DNA from: Candidatus Kuenenia stuttgartensis
GTDB lineage: Bacteria > Planctomycetota > Planctomycetia > Isosphaerales > Isosphaeraceae
Assembly (NCBI GenBank): GCA_945865635.1
Contig: CAMBEP010000033.1
Coordinates: forward strand, 1-54,562
Direction: 5' to 3'
DNA: 54,562 bases
Shown here piece by piece: positions 1 through 9,779 of this stretch (position 1 is the first letter of the stretch; each line of letters begins with the position of its first letter). The position numbers and the translations under genes are program-made. The notes under the pieces were generated by a model. The model was not told the DNA's origin and searched no databases. It worked only from the letters and a program-made list of their open reading frames with translations.

Positions 1-126
1 GGATATCAAGCCAAAACTGTCGTTTATCGGGGCTTAAACACGAATCGGTGCGACGTTTCAAGAGTTAGACTCCCATCCTGTAATTGAGCATTCAGTTGAC
101 AAACTCAAATTACCACGGCATGGAAG

Positions 127-622
127 ATGGGGTTGGCCGGACGCTTACGAACATCCTTTAAAAACATGGTCGCCATCTTCAATCAGCAGTGCGAGGTGGT
201 CGAGAAAAAGGTCGCAATTCGAACCAATATTGGAGGCAATTGCATTCAGAATCCGTCAGACCTTGACGCTAATTACGACGGCCACAAAGGGGCTGGCTAT
301 TCGGAAAAGGTCGGGGATTGAATCGACCAATAGCGGCCTGAAGAATCGTCTGGGGCTGGGGCGATTAAGGGTGCGTGGCCGAGGCAGCGTTTTTCGGGTG
401 ATTCAGCATAAAATCGCAGGCTGGAATGTGCTTCGGGCATCAGCATCGGACAAAATGCGCGCGGTGGTCGCGAAACGGATGTCAGAGGCATGTCCATGGC
501 TAGAGCTTGGGCAATTTGGGCGGTTATTGGCTGAAATAAAAGGGCTGAGATGGGATTCAGATGCCGCACAACGATTTATCTGTACGCGTTTGGATCAAAA
601 ACGGATCCTCAACGCGGCCTGA
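127..622 (+). pseudogene. IS1182-type transposase remnant, internally deleted and frameshifted
   Basis: Two pieces of one DDE transposase lie in different frames. The first piece (127 to about 306, frame 1) contains NQQCEVVEKK and then CIQNPSDLDANYDGHKGAGY, the conserved middle segment of IS1182-like transposases. The second piece (about 311 to 622, frame 2) contains ESTNSGLKNRLGLGRLRVRG and KIAGWNVLRA, the conserved C-terminal segment around the last catalytic Glu. In intact relatives these blocks are separated by a long stretch, so roughly 200 codons are missing along with a frame change near 306-311. The N-terminal half is also absent or garbled. No terminal inverted repeats were recognised. 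The remnant cannot make an active enzyme. Confidence 0.75.
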
Positions 623-799
623 TGAAATTGGATGACAATAGATTGAGCGATATTTGACGGGGAGGACTTACATGCGAAGTGAAATTCCGAATCATCTTAT
701 TTGCCCAAGCTGTCGCTTAAGGAACAGGCCAATTCGGCATTAAATTTTGTAAGTGAGGACTTATTGCCGCCTGAATCAGAATAATCACACCAAATCGAA

Positions 800-1030
800 T
801 CAATCCGCATGTCGGCTTTGAAGTCGCCGCTTGAGCCTCTTGATGGTTTTTTCACTCGTCACAGCCACCATGCCCTGATTGCTGGCCTGAAGTGTGACAA
901 GGGCTTGAATTAAGACGGATTTTTCATAATGAAACGTGCGGAGCATGGCGGCCACGGCTTCGTGGTTGCCGCCGAACCGGCAGGCTTCCAGAAGCAGTTG
1001 TTCGTCCAGTGATGTGGCTTTACGCGGCAT
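800..1030 (-). CDS. small hypothetical protein, 76 aa
   Basis: I do not recognise a family. The product begins MPRKATSLDEQLLLEACR, is predicted to be mainly helical, has no signal peptide or membrane segment, and ends in a basic tail (KTIKRLKRRLQSRHAD) that could contact nucleic acid. No clear Shine-Dalgarno precedes the ATG; an AT-rich stretch with TAATAT lies about 10 bases upstream on the minus strand. It lies just downstream of the TIM-barrel gene on the same strand, about 97 bp away. It could be a real small gene or a chance frame. Confidence 0.45.
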   Translation of the reverse strand: MPRKATSLDEQLLLEACRFGGNHEAVAAMLRTFHYEKSVLIQALVTLQASNQGMVAVTSEKTIKRLKRRLQSRHAD

Positions 1031-1127
1031 TTTTTCGGTATATTACCCTGAAATGAAATCAGGGCGATTGATCGGCAAATCAAATGCCATCAACCGCCCC
1101 TTTTTGATATGCCAAGAAGCCTTGAAA

Positions 1128-2021
1128 TCAGTCCAGTTCCAGCACTTTCTTCATGCGTGCGGCGATGTCGGCGAGCACTTCCCGGCCGCCTCCACCCACT
1201 TCCGAAGTGGCAAAACCGTTGTATCCAACTTCCGCCAAAGCTGTCAGAATATCAGGCCAGCCTTCTGTGCCTTCGCCAATCTTGCACCACCCAGGCTTGC
1301 CTTCTTTAAACGAATCCATGTTGAATCCCTTGAAGTCAAACTTCACCAGACGCTTGCCAAGGGTTCGAATCCAGGTCGCGGATGGGACCCCATATTTAAC
1401 CATGTTCGAACAGTCGAAATAAGCTCCCACCCAGGGCGATTTGAACTGATCGACATAATCAACCATCTGCTCAGGCTTGGTGATGAAATCGTTCCAGACC
1501 GTTTCAATTCCGATGACAACTTTCAATTCCTCAGCCAGAGGCAACAACTTTTTGACTTCCGCTGCGGACCGCTCAAAACATTCGTCGTAGGTCACTCCAC
1601 CACGCGCCACGCCTGGAACAAGCAATGCGGTTGGAGCATTGAAATAATGGGCGTCGCGAATGGCTGTCTCCAGGCCTTTCAGGCCCTCGGCACGAACAGA
1701 AGCGTCGGGGCTTGAAAGTGGCTTGCCCCAGTGCACAGAATCAATGGTTCCATGCATCACCACCCCTGTTTTTTCGCAGGCTGATTTCAATGCCGCCAAG
1801 TCAATCTTGGACGGACTATCAATTTCAACACCTTCAAAACCGAGGCTTTTGACAAGCTCCAGCTTTTCAAGCGGAGTTTTCCCTTCACCAATCATGCCGT
1901 ATTTAACAGCAATTTTCAGCTTGGGCCGTTTCTTCTCAGCCGCCATCAAAGGCGAAGCCAGTGCTCCGGCGGCCCCTGCCAAGGCGATTGATTGCAAAAA
2001 ATTGCGTCGATCAAGACTCAT
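1128..2021 (-). CDS. exported sugar phosphate isomerase/epimerase-like TIM-barrel protein
   Basis: AP-endonuclease-2-type (xylose isomerase-like) TIM barrel of 297 aa. The start is placed at 2021 rather than 2096 because AAAGGAATTC precedes it at good spacing and the product then opens with an RR-type leader (SLDRRNFLQS) and a hydrophobic segment ending near SPLMAA. Visible barrel motifs are KSLGFEGVEID, VMHGTIDSVHWG, GIETVWNDF, GAYFDCSNM and TSEVGGGGREV; the Glu, Asp and His in these strands are the usual divalent-metal ligands. Members of this exported group are often next to Gfo/Idh/MocA dehydrogenases, as here (gene upstream on the same strand, 147 bp apart). Some relatives act on 3-keto-glycosides or keto-sugars, but the substrate cannot be read from the sequence. 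Confidence 0.88.
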   Translation of the reverse strand: MSLDRRNFLQSIALAGAAGALASPLMAAEKKRPKLKIAVKYGMIGEGKTPLEKLELVKSLGFEGVEIDSPSKIDLAALKSACEKTGVVMHGTIDSVHWGKPLSSPDASVRAEGLKGLETAIRDAHYFNAPTALLVPGVARGGVTYDECFERSAAEVKKLLPLAEELKVVIGIETVWNDFITKPEQMVDYVDQFKSPWVGAYFDCSNMVKYGVPSATWIRTLGKRLVKFDFKGFNMDSFKEGKPGWCKIGEGTEGWPDILTALAEVGYNGFATSEVGGGGREVLADIAARMKKVLELD

Positions 2022-2168
2022 CGTGAATTCCTTTATAAGCTGGCTCATGAAGTGGGATGAACTACGGAATGGATCAGAAAACAAAAGCCTTTTCAAAATC
2101 GAAAGTCGATTAGGGAAAGGCTTTTTGAGTTGACATGAATTCCTGAACAGGCTTGGTTAAAAAAACAA

Positions 2169-3482
2169 TCAAGCCTTGTCAAGCGGTGTGATGCCAGGAA
2201 CGGCGACTGGAGCGACAGGGTAATCGCCAAATTTCAGTTCGGACGGGAAGAGATTTTCAGACGAATTCTGCACTTGTTCCCAAGTGACTTCCTTACCGCT
2301 GTAAGTGGCCATCCGGCCCATGATTGCAAGCAGGGTGCTTTTGCACATGTAATCGCTGTTGTCAATGATTTTGCCTGCCCGGATTGCGGCAAACATTTCA
2401 TTGTGCTCGTTTTGATACATGTCATCTTTGAGGTTGGCAGGCTTCTTATAGCGCCAATCCTTGCCGTCGCCTTTGCCCTTGATCCGGTGCTTGAAGACAT
2501 CGCACACACCCTTGGTGCCATAAATCCAGTCTGAAACATCATTTGCAGTACCCGCCTGCTGGCGGCAGAAGCTGTAAAGACGCACCCCGCTGGCATATTC
2601 GTAGACCACGGCATGGTGGTCAAAGATATTGCCGAAATCGGCCTCGGTACGCTGCTGACGCCCACCCAGGCCAACGGCCTTGATTGGGGTTTCGTCGTTC
2701 ATGGCCCAGGCCATCTTGTCAAGCGAGTGAATATGCTGCTCGACATTATGGTCGCCTGAAAGCCAGGTGAAATACAACCAGTTGCGCATCTGCCATTCCA
2801 TGTCGCTCCAGTTGTTCTCTTTTTTGTCCTTGAGAGTCTTTGACCAGAGTGGACCCGTGTTGTAATTGCACTGCATGGTGAGAATTTCACCCACCCCACC
2901 ATCGTGTACGGCCTTGAACGTTTCCCGCATGCCGTTGTGGTATCTCCAGCAGAGGCCTGAGACCACATTGAGCTTCTTCTCGCGGGCCTTGCGGCACGAT
3001 TCCATGACGCTTCGAACGCCTGCCGGATCGGTAGCCACTGGCTTTTCGGCAAAGATGTGCTTGCCTTTTTCCACAGCATAAGCCAGGTGCTGGGGGCGAA
3101 AGCCAGGAGGAGCGGCGAGCAGAACCACATCGACCCCTGAATCGATCGCTTGCTTGTAGCTGTCGATGCCCGTGAAGCAACGCTCTGGAGTGACATCCAC
3201 CCGGCTTGCCAGTTCGGTTTGATTGCGAAGCGTGTTCAGGCAGCCATCCAGACGATCCCTGAAGGCATCGCCCAGGGCTGTGATACGCACGCCCGGATCT
3301 GCCGATAGGGCTTGAACCGCTGCGCCTGTGCCGCGCCCGCCGCAGCCGATCAGGGCGACCTTTAAAATGTCGCTCCCTGCCGCGTGTGCCTTGTGCGAAA
3401 TGGAACCTATCAGGCCTGTTGCGATGGCTGCCGTGGCTGTGCCTTTGGCAAAATCGCGACGATTCGTCGAATGATCAAACAT
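2169..3482 (-). CDS. Gfo/Idh/MocA family oxidoreductase, Tat-exported
   Basis: NAD(P)-dependent sugar or inositol dehydrogenase-like protein of 437 aa. The N-terminus has an exact Tat motif (NRRDFAK) followed by an Ala/Gly-rich segment ending AHAA. The Rossmann dinucleotide loop is ALIGCGGRGTGA (about residues 43-54) and the family signature EKPVATDP lies near residue 145. The C-terminal alpha/beta domain holds GDHNVEQHIHSLD, whose His is in the usual catalytic region. A Tat leader fits export with a pre-bound cofactor. It is followed on the same strand by the TIM-barrel gene, so the pair probably forms one transcription unit for oxidising and then modifying a sugar. The substrate is unknown. 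Confidence 0.92.
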   Translation of the reverse strand: MFDHSTNRRDFAKGTATAAIATGLIGSISHKAHAAGSDILKVALIGCGGRGTGAAVQALSADPGVRITALGDAFRDRLDGCLNTLRNQTELASRVDVTPERCFTGIDSYKQAIDSGVDVVLLAAPPGFRPQHLAYAVEKGKHIFAEKPVATDPAGVRSVMESCRKAREKKLNVVSGLCWRYHNGMRETFKAVHDGGVGEILTMQCNYNTGPLWSKTLKDKKENNWSDMEWQMRNWLYFTWLSGDHNVEQHIHSLDKMAWAMNDETPIKAVGLGGRQQRTEADFGNIFDHHAVVYEYASGVRLYSFCRQQAGTANDVSDWIYGTKGVCDVFKHRIKGKGDGKDWRYKKPANLKDDMYQNEHNEMFAAIRAGKIIDNSDYMCKSTLLAIMGRMATYSGKEVTWEQVQNSSENLFPSELKFGDYPVAPVAVPGITPLDKA

Positions 3483-3751
3483 AAAAGGATGTGCTCCTGA
3501 CAGACTTTTGAGGAAAGGGTCGCCAGCGACAATTCGATAGCGATCGTGAATTCAATGGTCAATAGGTAGGCGAAGTCAAATCGACAACCCGCCTGAAGGT
3601 GAGATTTATGTAATCTACAACAATAGGCACCGATGTTCAATCAGAGAGATGTCGAAATTTGATCACGCAGGTCTGGTCCTACTGTTTTTCTCGTCAAAAT
3701 AGAGGACATTCCAGTAAGAGATGTCGAGAACCCGGGTCTTTTTTATTCAGG

Positions 3752-5185
3752 TCAGGCCAGGATCTCTTTCATGACTGTTCCATGCACGTTGGTCAGACGT
3801 CTTTGAATTCCGTTGTGGTAATAGGTCAGTTTTTCGTGGTCGATTCCGAAGAGCCGCAGAACGGTGGCATGAAAGTCGTGCCAGGTGGCGGGTTTTTCGG
3901 CGGCCTTCCAGCCAATTTCATCGGTATTGCCATAACTTGTCCCAGGTTTCAGGCCAGCGCCGGCCATCCAGACGGAAAATCCGTACCGGTTGTGATCGCG
4001 GCCGGTCCCGACCCTTGAGGCTTCGCTTTGGGCGAACGGTGTCCGGCCAAATTCGGTCGTGAATAGAATCACGGTATCATCGAGCAGGCCTCGCCTCTGA
4101 CAATCATGCAGAAGGGCTGCTATGGGCTTGTCAATTTTAAGTGCCTCGGAGGAATGATTTTCCATGACACTTTCATGAGCGTCCCAGCTTGTGCGGGGGC
4201 TGCCTGCAATTGGTCCGCCTGAGAAGAGCTGAATATAGCGAACACCACGCTCTGAAAGCCGGCGGGCGAGCAGGCAGCGGCGGCCGAATTCCGAACAATG
4301 GGGGTCGTTCAGGCCATAGAGCTCTTTGGTTTCTTCGGATTCGCCTTGAATATTGCCAACTTCGGGAACGGAAAGCTGCATTTTGCCTGCGATGGCATAG
4401 CTTCGCATGCGGGCTTGAAGAATGGGTTCATCGGCATGCGATGCGGCGTGCCTGCGATTGATTTTTTCGAGAAAATCGCGAACATTCGAATCGGCGAGAC
4501 GGCCTTGCGGGTCGGGCGAAAAGAGGTCTTTGACAGGCTCGGCGCTGCCCTGAAATCCTACACCCTGATTTTCGGCGGGAAGAAAGCCGGCGGACCAGTT
4601 GGCAGCACCGCCATTGGGCCCTCCACGGTTGTCGGGCAGGACGACAAATGTTGGGAGTTCGTCCGACTCATTGCCAAGGCCAAATGAAAGCCAACTTCCA
4701 AGTGATGGAAAGCCGTTGAATTGAAACCCGCTGTTGGCAAAGAATAGGGCAGGAGTATGATTTGCTGACTCGGTGACCATGGATTTGACCACGGTCAGCA
4801 AATCTGCCTGACGAGCGATATGAGGGAACAGGTCGCTCACATAAAGACCACTTTGGCCTCTCCTGGCAAATTTCCAGTCGGGCCGTCGGAATTGGCCCAC
4901 CTGGCCGAAAAAGATGTCGGGCTTCTCGTTTGTCACCAGATTCTGACCATGCCTGGCGACCAGTTCAGGCTTGTAATCGAAAGAGTCAAGGTGACTCATG
5001 CCACCGACCAATGAAATATGGATGGCACGCTTGGCCTTGGGAATCAGGCTGGTTTGATGGCCGCGGGCAGGATCCGTCAACTCCCTGGCCAGGCCGTCGG
5101 TTTTCCATAAATCCAGAAGTGCTGTTGCAGCCAAGCCCTGCATGCCCCAGTGAGTCAGCCACTCGCGTCGATTCAATGGATCCAT
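3752..5185 (-). CDS. DUF1501 domain-containing protein
   Basis: Planctomycete DUF1501 protein (sulfatase/alkaline-phosphatase-fold family, function not established), 477 aa. The start is taken at 5185, where GAGGAT sits about 7 bases upstream and the product begins MDPLNRREWLTHWGMQG, a Tat-like RR leader; the longer frame to 5260 would overlap the upstream gene. Family blocks visible: HISLVGGMSHLDSFDYKPEL, the SMVTESANHTPA region, LFTTEFGRTPFAQ and GRDHNRYGFSVWMAGAG, then HDFHATVLRLFGIDH near the end. The gene starts 20 bp after the stop of the DUF1549/DUF1553 gene, the standard two-gene arrangement in this phylum, so the two are almost certainly co-transcribed and work together outside the cytoplasm. 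Confidence 0.92.
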   Translation of the reverse strand: MDPLNRREWLTHWGMQGLAATALLDLWKTDGLARELTDPARGHQTSLIPKAKRAIHISLVGGMSHLDSFDYKPELVARHGQNLVTNEKPDIFFGQVGQFRRPDWKFARRGQSGLYVSDLFPHIARQADLLTVVKSMVTESANHTPALFFANSGFQFNGFPSLGSWLSFGLGNESDELPTFVVLPDNRGGPNGGAANWSAGFLPAENQGVGFQGSAEPVKDLFSPDPQGRLADSNVRDFLEKINRRHAASHADEPILQARMRSYAIAGKMQLSVPEVGNIQGESEETKELYGLNDPHCSEFGRRCLLARRLSERGVRYIQLFSGGPIAGSPRTSWDAHESVMENHSSEALKIDKPIAALLHDCQRRGLLDDTVILFTTEFGRTPFAQSEASRVGTGRDHNRYGFSVWMAGAGLKPGTSYGNTDEIGWKAAEKPATWHDFHATVLRLFGIDHEKLTYYHNGIQRRLTNVHGTVMKEILA

Positions 5186-5205
5186 TTTCGTATCCTCGTT
5201 TCCAT

Positions 5206-8200
5206 TTATGGAATTACAGTAAATTCGTTGGAATTGAATAAACCGAGGCAGACTGCCCAAAGGCCGTTGGAACCTTCAAGGGCCAGGGAATCCTGCATTT
5301 CCTGAGCGTCAGGCGACCTCTGAAGGGTCAGTGCCCAGCATCGCCTGATGGCATCGGTTTTATTGTTCCAGGATTCGGTCATGGCACGATTGGCCAGCGA
5401 ATGCGCCATTCTTACAGAAAATTCGCCATGGAGAAGGCTCAGGGCCTGTAGGGGGGTGGTGGTCACACTGCGCCGGGGGCTTGTGGTGGCCGGATCCGGG
5501 CAGTCAAAATTATCGAGCAGGGTGCTGCGGCCACCACGTGGGCTGAATCGATAAATGGTGCGTCTCTGAAAGTCAGGGCCGGGAGGGTCAATCGGCTCGA
5601 AATACGTTGTTCCATTCTTTTTATCGATGATTTCAACATCAATAAAACCTGGCCCTCCCATTTTCATTTGAATCTCACCGCTGATGGCGAGCATAGAGTC
5701 GCGGAGGGTTTCACCCTCAAGTCTCGACGGGCTGTGACGCCAGACCATGCGATTTTGGGCGTCTTTGGCAAAGCTCGTTGCCGAACGCTTCGAAGACCTC
5801 TTATAGGCACGCGATGTGACAATCATCCGGTGGATCGGCTTCAGGCGATTCTGGTGGTTTTGCAATTCCAGAGCCAGAAAGTCGAGCAATTCCGGATGGC
5901 TGGGCAAGCCGGCATTGAAGCCGAAATCGTTGGGCGTTTCCACCAACCCCGTGCCAAAATGATAATGCCATAATCGATTTGCGATCACGCGTGAAGTCAG
6001 GGGATTGGAAGGTGAAGCCAGCCAGGTCGACAATTGCAATCGGCGTTCCTGATCCGTTGATTCCTCATTCAGCCCCCACTGCTCCCCTGCCCCGACCGAT
6101 TTCAGGCCCGAAGGCGCAACGACGGGGCCAAATTCCGTGACATCACCACGCAAGTGGACCTTCATTGCACCTGGCTTTGGGTTGGGAACAATGGCATATA
6201 TTTTTTCTGAGGCCTGATTTGCATCCGCAAGACGTGTTTTTTGATCCATTTCAAGCTGCCTGCGAAGCTGGTCGCGCAGTACAAGCTGATCCGGCGTGAG
6301 AAGGCGTGCATAATCCGACTCGGAGAGAAAACCCTGCTCGCGGGCTGCCGATTTCATGATTTCCGAAGGGCTCAGCACCCTGTCATAAATTGCAGCTCGA
6401 AGAATTCTGCCTTTGAAATGCTTGTTCGCTCCGGCTGGAGAATGCCTGAGACCGATCAAGATCTGCAAATTATTCGGCGGGAACCGCGAAGGACTGGTTT
6501 TAAATGCAATTCCATACGGCAATCCGTCGCGATAACATGCGACATTTCCTGAGGAGTCATAAGTGATTGCAATATGCACTGCCCGGCTGGCGGCATCCTG
6601 CTCCTCTAGACCCTGAAACGATTTGGTTCTTGAAAAGCCTTCGCTGCCCGCCATCCATTTCCGAGGCTCAAGCTCTGCAAAAACGATGGAATCAAAAGCC
6701 TGGCCATCGTTGGTTTCAAGACTGATTACGCCGCCGCCACGCTGATTCAGATCGTCGGCCTGGACCCAGGCCTCAAGGGTTTTCGAGTCGAGGGTTTTCG
6801 TTAGCCGTTTGGTTCGAAAATAACCGGATTTCCCGTCAAGGACCAATGCTCCTGATTCAATACGGGCAGAACCTTGCAATTCGCCATGCAAATCGCCTGA
6901 AGAGTCTTCAACTCCCGAGTCAAATTTCCACATTGCCAATGGCTTGGGCAAGTCTGAGGATTCCGATGGAATTGCAGATTTGGACTGCAATTGGCGTCTG
7001 GCCGCCGTTTCAATTTCGGCAAGTCGTGAATTTCCAGTCTGAATCTGAAATTCAAGAGCTTTGACCTTCAACGAAACCTGAGGATTCTCAAACGCCTTTT
7101 CACCGTGCCTGACCCCATCCATGGCCGAAATAATGCTGAAATATTCGCGACTTGTAATCGGGTCGAATTTATGGTCATGACAGCGGGCACACTGCACAGT
7201 CAGGCCGAGAAAGGTCTGGCCCAGAACACCCGCATTTTCTTCGAGTTCGTCCTGTCTTGCAAGCAACCGCATGCGCTCGCTGCCGCCAACCACACTGTTG
7301 TGCACACCTGCCACCATGAAGCCTGCCGCAGCAGTGCCCGTCAAGCCTGGCTCGATCAAATCGCCGGCAATTTGCATTTTTACGAATCGATCATAAGGCA
7401 TGTCGGAATTGAGCGATTGAATGACCCAATCGCGATAAGGCCAAATCTTAAAATTCGGCTCATTCCGCTCAAATCCAAGACTCTCGCCGTATCGAACCAC
7501 ATCAAGCCAGTGCCGCGCCCAGCGCTCACCATGGCGCGGGCTGCCCAACAATTGATCCACAATCTGATTGTATTTCTGATCACTTGGATCCGATTCAAAT
7601 CGGGAAACCTGTTCCGGCGAGGGTGGCAGACCTGTGAGGTCATAATACAATCTGCGAATCAGGTCATGAGGCGCAGAAACCGGGTTGGCCGACATACCTG
7701 ATTCCTGCAATTTCAGGTCGATAAAATCATCGATCCGATTCGAATTTGATGGTTTTGATTTAATTTTTTCTGAAACCCGGGTTGCAATCGGCCTAAACGC
7801 CCACCAGTCAAAACCCGCACGTTTTGCAGTGGTGAACTGAAATCGATCCATGGTCCCAGCGGGCCATCTCAAGCCAGTTTTTACCCAGCTTGCCAACATC
7901 TGTTTTTCAGCCGGTTCCAAAGGTTTTCCGGGCGGCATTTCGTCATCAGAAACTCTTTGCCAAAAAAGACTTGCCCCCGGCTGGGCGGGGTCAATTGCCG
8001 GACCATTCTTGCCACCCTTGAGGGCCGATGCCTGGCTGGACAGATCAAGCCCGCCTTTGATGTTGGTTCCTGAGTGGCATTCCAGACACTTCGACGCCAG
8101 TATCGGAGCTATGTTGGTTTGAAAGAAGGAAGGATCGGTCTGAGCTTGCAATTGGCCAATGGGATGGATCGAGAGGCTCGTTCCGGCCACTAATACGAAG

Positions 8201-8223
8201 AATTTGAGAAATATGCGATTCAT
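5206..8223 (-). CDS. DUF1549/DUF1553 protein with cytochrome C and LamG-like domains
   Basis: Large exported protein of 1005 aa with the standard PSCyt1-PSCyt2-PSD1 order. The start at 8223 gives a clean signal peptide (MNRIFLKFFVLVAG, ending near LQAQ); the longer frame to 8304 adds a polar extension. A planctomycete cytochrome motif CLECH is at about residues 46-50. DUF1549 follows (RIDDFIDLKLQESG, RRLYYDLTGLPPSP, GERWARHWLDVVRYGES) and includes a second CxxCH-like site, CARCHDHKFDP. A LamG/concanavalin-like insert (LAMWKFDSGVEDSSG, SKTLEAWVQ) precedes DUF1553 (ASPSNPLTSRVIANRLWHYHFG, RRSVTTTPLQALSLLH). The two CxxCH sites predict heme c attachment in the first domain; its biochemical role is unknown. 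Confidence 0.92.
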   Translation of the reverse strand: MNRIFLKFFVLVAGTSLSIHPIGQLQAQTDPSFFQTNIAPILASKCLECHSGTNIKGGLDLSSQASALKGGKNGPAIDPAQPGASLFWQRVSDDEMPPGKPLEPAEKQMLASWVKTGLRWPAGTMDRFQFTTAKRAGFDWWAFRPIATRVSEKIKSKPSNSNRIDDFIDLKLQESGMSANPVSAPHDLIRRLYYDLTGLPPSPEQVSRFESDPSDQKYNQIVDQLLGSPRHGERWARHWLDVVRYGESLGFERNEPNFKIWPYRDWVIQSLNSDMPYDRFVKMQIAGDLIEPGLTGTAAAGFMVAGVHNSVVGGSERMRLLARQDELEENAGVLGQTFLGLTVQCARCHDHKFDPITSREYFSIISAMDGVRHGEKAFENPQVSLKVKALEFQIQTGNSRLAEIETAARRQLQSKSAIPSESSDLPKPLAMWKFDSGVEDSSGDLHGELQGSARIESGALVLDGKSGYFRTKRLTKTLDSKTLEAWVQADDLNQRGGGVISLETNDGQAFDSIVFAELEPRKWMAGSEGFSRTKSFQGLEEQDAASRAVHIAITYDSSGNVACYRDGLPYGIAFKTSPSRFPPNNLQILIGLRHSPAGANKHFKGRILRAAIYDRVLSPSEIMKSAAREQGFLSESDYARLLTPDQLVLRDQLRRQLEMDQKTRLADANQASEKIYAIVPNPKPGAMKVHLRGDVTEFGPVVAPSGLKSVGAGEQWGLNEESTDQERRLQLSTWLASPSNPLTSRVIANRLWHYHFGTGLVETPNDFGFNAGLPSHPELLDFLALELQNHQNRLKPIHRMIVTSRAYKRSSKRSATSFAKDAQNRMVWRHSPSRLEGETLRDSMLAISGEIQMKMGGPGFIDVEIIDKKNGTTYFEPIDPPGPDFQRRTIYRFSPRGGRSTLLDNFDCPDPATTSPRRSVTTTPLQALSLLHGEFSVRMAHSLANRAMTESWNNKTDAIRRCWALTLQRSPDAQEMQDSLALEGSNGLWAVCLGLFNSNEFTVIP

Positions 8224-8468
8224 GGCCGTTGTTTTTTTCGGATGGAATGGCTTGAGTGCAAGAAACAGGGCGAGATTTTGGTTGTGCTTGTGGGGATCGA
8301 GCAACGTCGCCTAGTTTGTTGGGGTATAAACATCATTCTACTACCTTCGAAACTGCTTCGCAAGTAAACTTTTCACCTTCTTCAGGAATCTCGCCTGAAT
8401 TGAGGACTGATCGTGATTAGACGCCAGTCATCAAAAAAGCCGTGCCCCCCCCCTGCAATCGACAGGCC

Positions 8469-9779
8469 TTAAAAGGCGTAGGCAAATCCCCAGTTATAAT
8501 TAAACGAAGGGCCTGCATATTTTTCGACACCCACGTTATAATTTCCCCAGGTGCTCCAGCGATTGCCGAGGAAGTAAATCGCACCGGCTCCGACCACCGT
8601 GTTTCCACCATAACTTGGCAAGGCGGCATCGTTGTAGTAGCCATGCACAAAAGCGGCAAGATCTTTGGTGATTGATTTCTGAAGCGACCATTGGGCACTG
8701 AATTGGGGCAAATAAACATTGCCGAGCCTTGGTACGCTGGTATTGGCATTCAGGAGACCAATATTCCACTCAAAATTCCAGCCATCGCCAAAGTTGTAGT
8801 CAAAGAGCAGATTTATCGCGCCTTCCACACCACTTTGGAGCTTGCTTGAGCCAGTGGCAGTGCTCATGTAAACTTCCATACCCATTGCGGGCACAAAGGA
8901 ACGGATGCGCTGCTCCCAGAAATTGACTTTAAAATCGACGAATACCGGCGACCAGCCTGTAAGCGAAGGCGTTGGCCCCACACCGGTCCGCTTGTTGCCA
9001 TCGTAGTGCGAGAAATAGGTTGGTCCGTTGGAAAAAACGCGGAATTCGACCCGATCTGTCAGGCCAAATCGCATCAGATAGCCGGCATTGTAATTATAGG
9101 CTTGGACATTGGATGGACCTGTCACTTGGACTGGCTGGGTTTCCAAATAGACATGGCCTCGCTCAAGGGTGTAGGCGGAGTTTGGAAAATTGGCCGAATC
9201 GGGGCCTGGATTCCTAATGGAAAATGGGAGTGTGGCATCGGCAAGCAAATGGCTGAAGAACAGGCCGTTGATGGTTGTGAGAATGGTTGGCGGCAACTCG
9301 GGTTCCGGGGCCTCAGGCTCTTGGCCTTCCTCGACTTTCTCACGATGGCGTTCGCGAATCCGTTTGACCTTTTCTGGGAAAAGCAGGTCCAAAAAACCAG
9401 GCGGCTCTTCAATCTCGCCGTACTCATGAGGCCCAGCCTGGCCAAATCGACCCGCACGCTCAACAGGCCGGTAGGTCAACGATTCGTCCAATTTCAAGAT
9501 CTGGCGGGCACGGTCGTATAAAGGTGTTTCTCGACTCAAATAAACGGGTTCTTGACTGCCGATGGCGCCACGTGACCCGAGCTGGCCAAATCGACCCGCA
9601 CCGAATCCCGGCGAAGCGACTGCTTCCATCCGATTGGCGTCAGGCACTTCGCCAACGGCCGTTGAGGCTGAATCCTGAGCAAAAATAGTCGATCCATACC
9701 AAACCAGAAACAGCACAAATCCAGCCAAGATTGGCTGGATAAAATTTCCTGTTTTTTTGGCCTGTATATCTTGAATCAT
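8469..9779 (-). CDS. putative outer-membrane beta-barrel protein (MetA-pathway phenol degradation-like family)
   Basis: 436 aa from the chosen start at 9779, which gives a basic N-terminus and a hydrophobic signal segment (FIQPILAGFVLFLVWYG) ending at IFAQ; the frame continues upstream to 9959 without a ribosome binding site. A low-complexity region with GAGRFGQLGSRG and a charged Glu/Pro-rich linker (near EEGQEPEAPEPELPP) precede about 230 residues of alternating aromatic strands that end in Phe, as in outer-membrane barrels. Blocks such as RFGLTDRVEFRVFSNGP and DFKVNFWEQ match the family annotated as putative MetA-pathway phenol degradation proteins or transporters. No catabolic genes lie nearby, so the family name should not be read as a function. 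Confidence 0.7.
   Translation of the reverse strand: MIQDIQAKKTGNFIQPILAGFVLFLVWYGSTIFAQDSASTAVGEVPDANRMEAVASPGFGAGRFGQLGSRGAIGSQEPVYLSRETPLYDRARQILKLDESLTYRPVERAGRFGQAGPHEYGEIEEPPGFLDLLFPEKVKRIRERHREKVEEGQEPEAPEPELPPTILTTINGLFFSHLLADATLPFSIRNPGPDSANFPNSAYTLERGHVYLETQPVQVTGPSNVQAYNYNAGYLMRFGLTDRVEFRVFSNGPTYFSHYDGNKRTGVGPTPSLTGWSPVFVDFKVNFWEQRIRSFVPAMGMEVYMSTATGSSKLQSGVEGAINLLFDYNFGDGWNFEWNIGLLNANTSVPRLGNVYLPQFSAQWSLQKSITKDLAAFVHGYYNDAALPSYGGNTVVGAGAIYFLGNRWSTWGNYNVGVEKYAGPSFNYNWGFAYAF

Noticed and set aside
1362..1376. tRNA T-arm-like string GGTTCGAATCC
   Set aside because: It lies within the TIM-barrel coding sequence on the opposite strand and no acceptor, D-arm or anticodon arm can be folded around it.
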